NCBI GenBank assembly: GCA_001642005.1
Contig: LWCA01000412.1
Span: 1-28,402 of the forward strand
DNA from: Intoshia linei
Taxonomy: Eukaryota; Orthonectida; Rhopaluridae
Reading direction: 5' to 3'
DNA: 28,402 nt
This document shows positions 27,291-28,402 of the stretch, one piece after another (position 1 is the first letter of the stretch; each line of letters begins with the position of its first letter). The notes beneath the pieces are model-generated. The model ran no database searches, was not told the origin of the DNA, and was given only the letters and a program-made list of their open reading frames with translations. Position numbers and translations under genes: made by a program.

Positions 27291-27505
27291 TTTAAGAATT
27301 TTTGGTTTGAATATATTTATTTTAAATTTTTATTATACAAAAGTAAAATAAAAGTTTTTATGACAAATGTCATTATATCGTTAAGTTTCATCGATTTTCC
27401 ACATAATTCTTCTTGATAAATTATACAATGAAAGGTTTTAATCTTTCTTTTCAAAATCTGCTCAAGAATGTGCCAAAAAATAGTCAAAAACAGTGGCCCT
27501 AGTCA

Positions 27506-27665
27506 GTACAAATTTAATAAATACGTAAAAATACCAATTATGTATCAATAATTAAGGAAATCAACATATTTCAAGTGAATTTTACCAATATTGCAAAGGA
27601 TTGTAATAAATATAAAAATGATAATAACAAAGTTATATTACTTTTAGTTGTTGTAGTTTTAATTT
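27506..27665 (-). repeat. R1 internal fragment (copy H)
   Basis: Reverse match to 15180-15330 of copy A: ACTTTGTTATTATCATTTTT, TATTTATTACAATCCTTTGC and TAATTGGTATTTTTACG. A 45-bp part (27509-27553) is nearly identical to 26089-26133 in copy D. It lacks both R1 ends. Confidence 0.68.
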
Positions 27666-28120
27666 AAATTATAAACAACACGATAACAAATAAACGATAA
27701 CACATACACACACAAACAAACATTGCACAGCATACATACATTAACCTGTGTCCAAAAACAGCTTTTTTTGAGTAAACAGAAAGTAGCCCACGGAAAAAGA
27801 TGAGTAATTTTGTGTATGTTACGAATATGCTTTTTAAAATTTTTGAAATCAAACAAGACCACCCACTTTTGCTAAAAATGAAAATATTTTGAAAATTGAT
27901 ATTAAACCAAAAATTTTGGCTATTAAATTAAATAATTTGTATTGTGTTTACATTTATAATGTGAAGAAATTGTTCTCTATCACATAAAATTTTAAAAATG
28001 ACCCACCTATTGACAGAAATAGTCCTAATATTGACTAAACAATAGAGTTGAAAAAATAAAATTGAAACAACAGAAAAAACTATAAATTGATATAAAAAGT
28101 AGATTTTATAAAGAATATAT
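27666..28120. other. non-genic stretch, nothing recognised
   Basis: Two overlapping minus-strand open frames at 27659-27862 are low in complexity (C, V, F and Y rich, from a CA-repeat-like tract near 27700) and are not called. The rest is AT-rich without motifs. Confidence 0.45.
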
Positions 28121-28327
28121 TTATGAATATATATTACAGTAGTTTAATCTTATTCGATGGTCATTAAAATATCTAATCAAAACTTGTTCCAAATTTTTAA
28201 TGAATTTTGAGTGGTATATTTTTTTATTGGCCATTCTAAATACCCTCTCCGCCAATTCATTTGTTGAAGGGTTAACATTAAAATCTGAAAAATTATTCTT
28301 GATAAAAAAATTTTTGGAGGCATACAC
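28121..28327 (-). pseudogene. possible hAT transposase C-terminal relic (weak)
   Basis: A 68-residue open frame contains NPSTNELAERVFRMANKKI, which loosely resembles the '.s...aER.FS..n' start of the hAT C-terminal dimerisation domain, followed by a plausible helix (NLEQVLIRYFNDHR). An in-frame stop lies a few codons upstream and no other transposase domain is visible. It could be chance. A hAT-type terminus lies about 900 bp to the left. Confidence 0.25.
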
Positions 28328-28402
28328 AAATGATGTCGCAATTAATAAGATTGTTCCAATTTATAAATGATCTAACACCAAACCATTCAATTGACCAATA
28401 CT

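Noticed and set aside
27659..27862. Two overlapping minus-strand frames with hydrophobic Cys/Val-rich sequence
   Set aside because: They arise from a CA-repeat-like tract in AT-rich DNA; no start context, domain or splice partner.

Overview
The window is AT-rich DNA from an animal. It holds four intron-rich protein genes, each reconstructed exon by exon with consistent splice phases: TCF25 (+, 5577-9070), TCP1/CCT-alpha (-, 9092-11173), a crotonase-family gene (+, 11682-18013) and a KCNQ-type potassium channel (+, 18300-25294). A complete KCNQ architecture points to a metazoan. The mix of 37-49 bp minimal introns, base composition near three quarters A+T and dense small transposons would suit a very compact invertebrate such as an orthonectid. 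That species guess is inference only.

Layout. 1-5576 is mobile-element and viral debris. It contains a gag-like relic, a broken endogenous rhabdovirus-like polymerase (L) segment fused head to tail with a Ty3/Gypsy integrase fragment, one copy of a dispersed repeat (called R1 here), and a dead Tc1-like DD34E transposon with TA duplications and inverted termini. 5577-18013 is gene-dense: TCF25 and TCP1 converge with only 21 bp between their stop codons, and TCP1 and the crotonase gene are head to head with 508 bp between their start codons. 18300-25294 is the channel gene. 25295-28402 is again non-genic, with R1 pieces, hAT-type elements and two weak ORFs.

Introns are bimodal. About half are 37-49 bp, while the largest are packed with hAT-like MITEs, a foldback element, a long-TIR MITE and R1 copies. 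Two minimal introns (39 bp in KCNQ, 42 bp in TCF25) are multiples of three and contain no stop, so they look like coding sequence unless the protein family is aligned.

The genes share no pathway. TCF25 acts in ribosome-associated quality control, TCP1 is a cytosolic chaperonin subunit, the crotonase-fold enzyme acts on acyl-CoAs, and KCNQ is a plasma-membrane channel. No bacterial operon, CRISPR array or rRNA was seen. The most unusual items are the virus-retrotransposon chimera, the hidden 3n introns and the R1 family with a conserved palindromic end.
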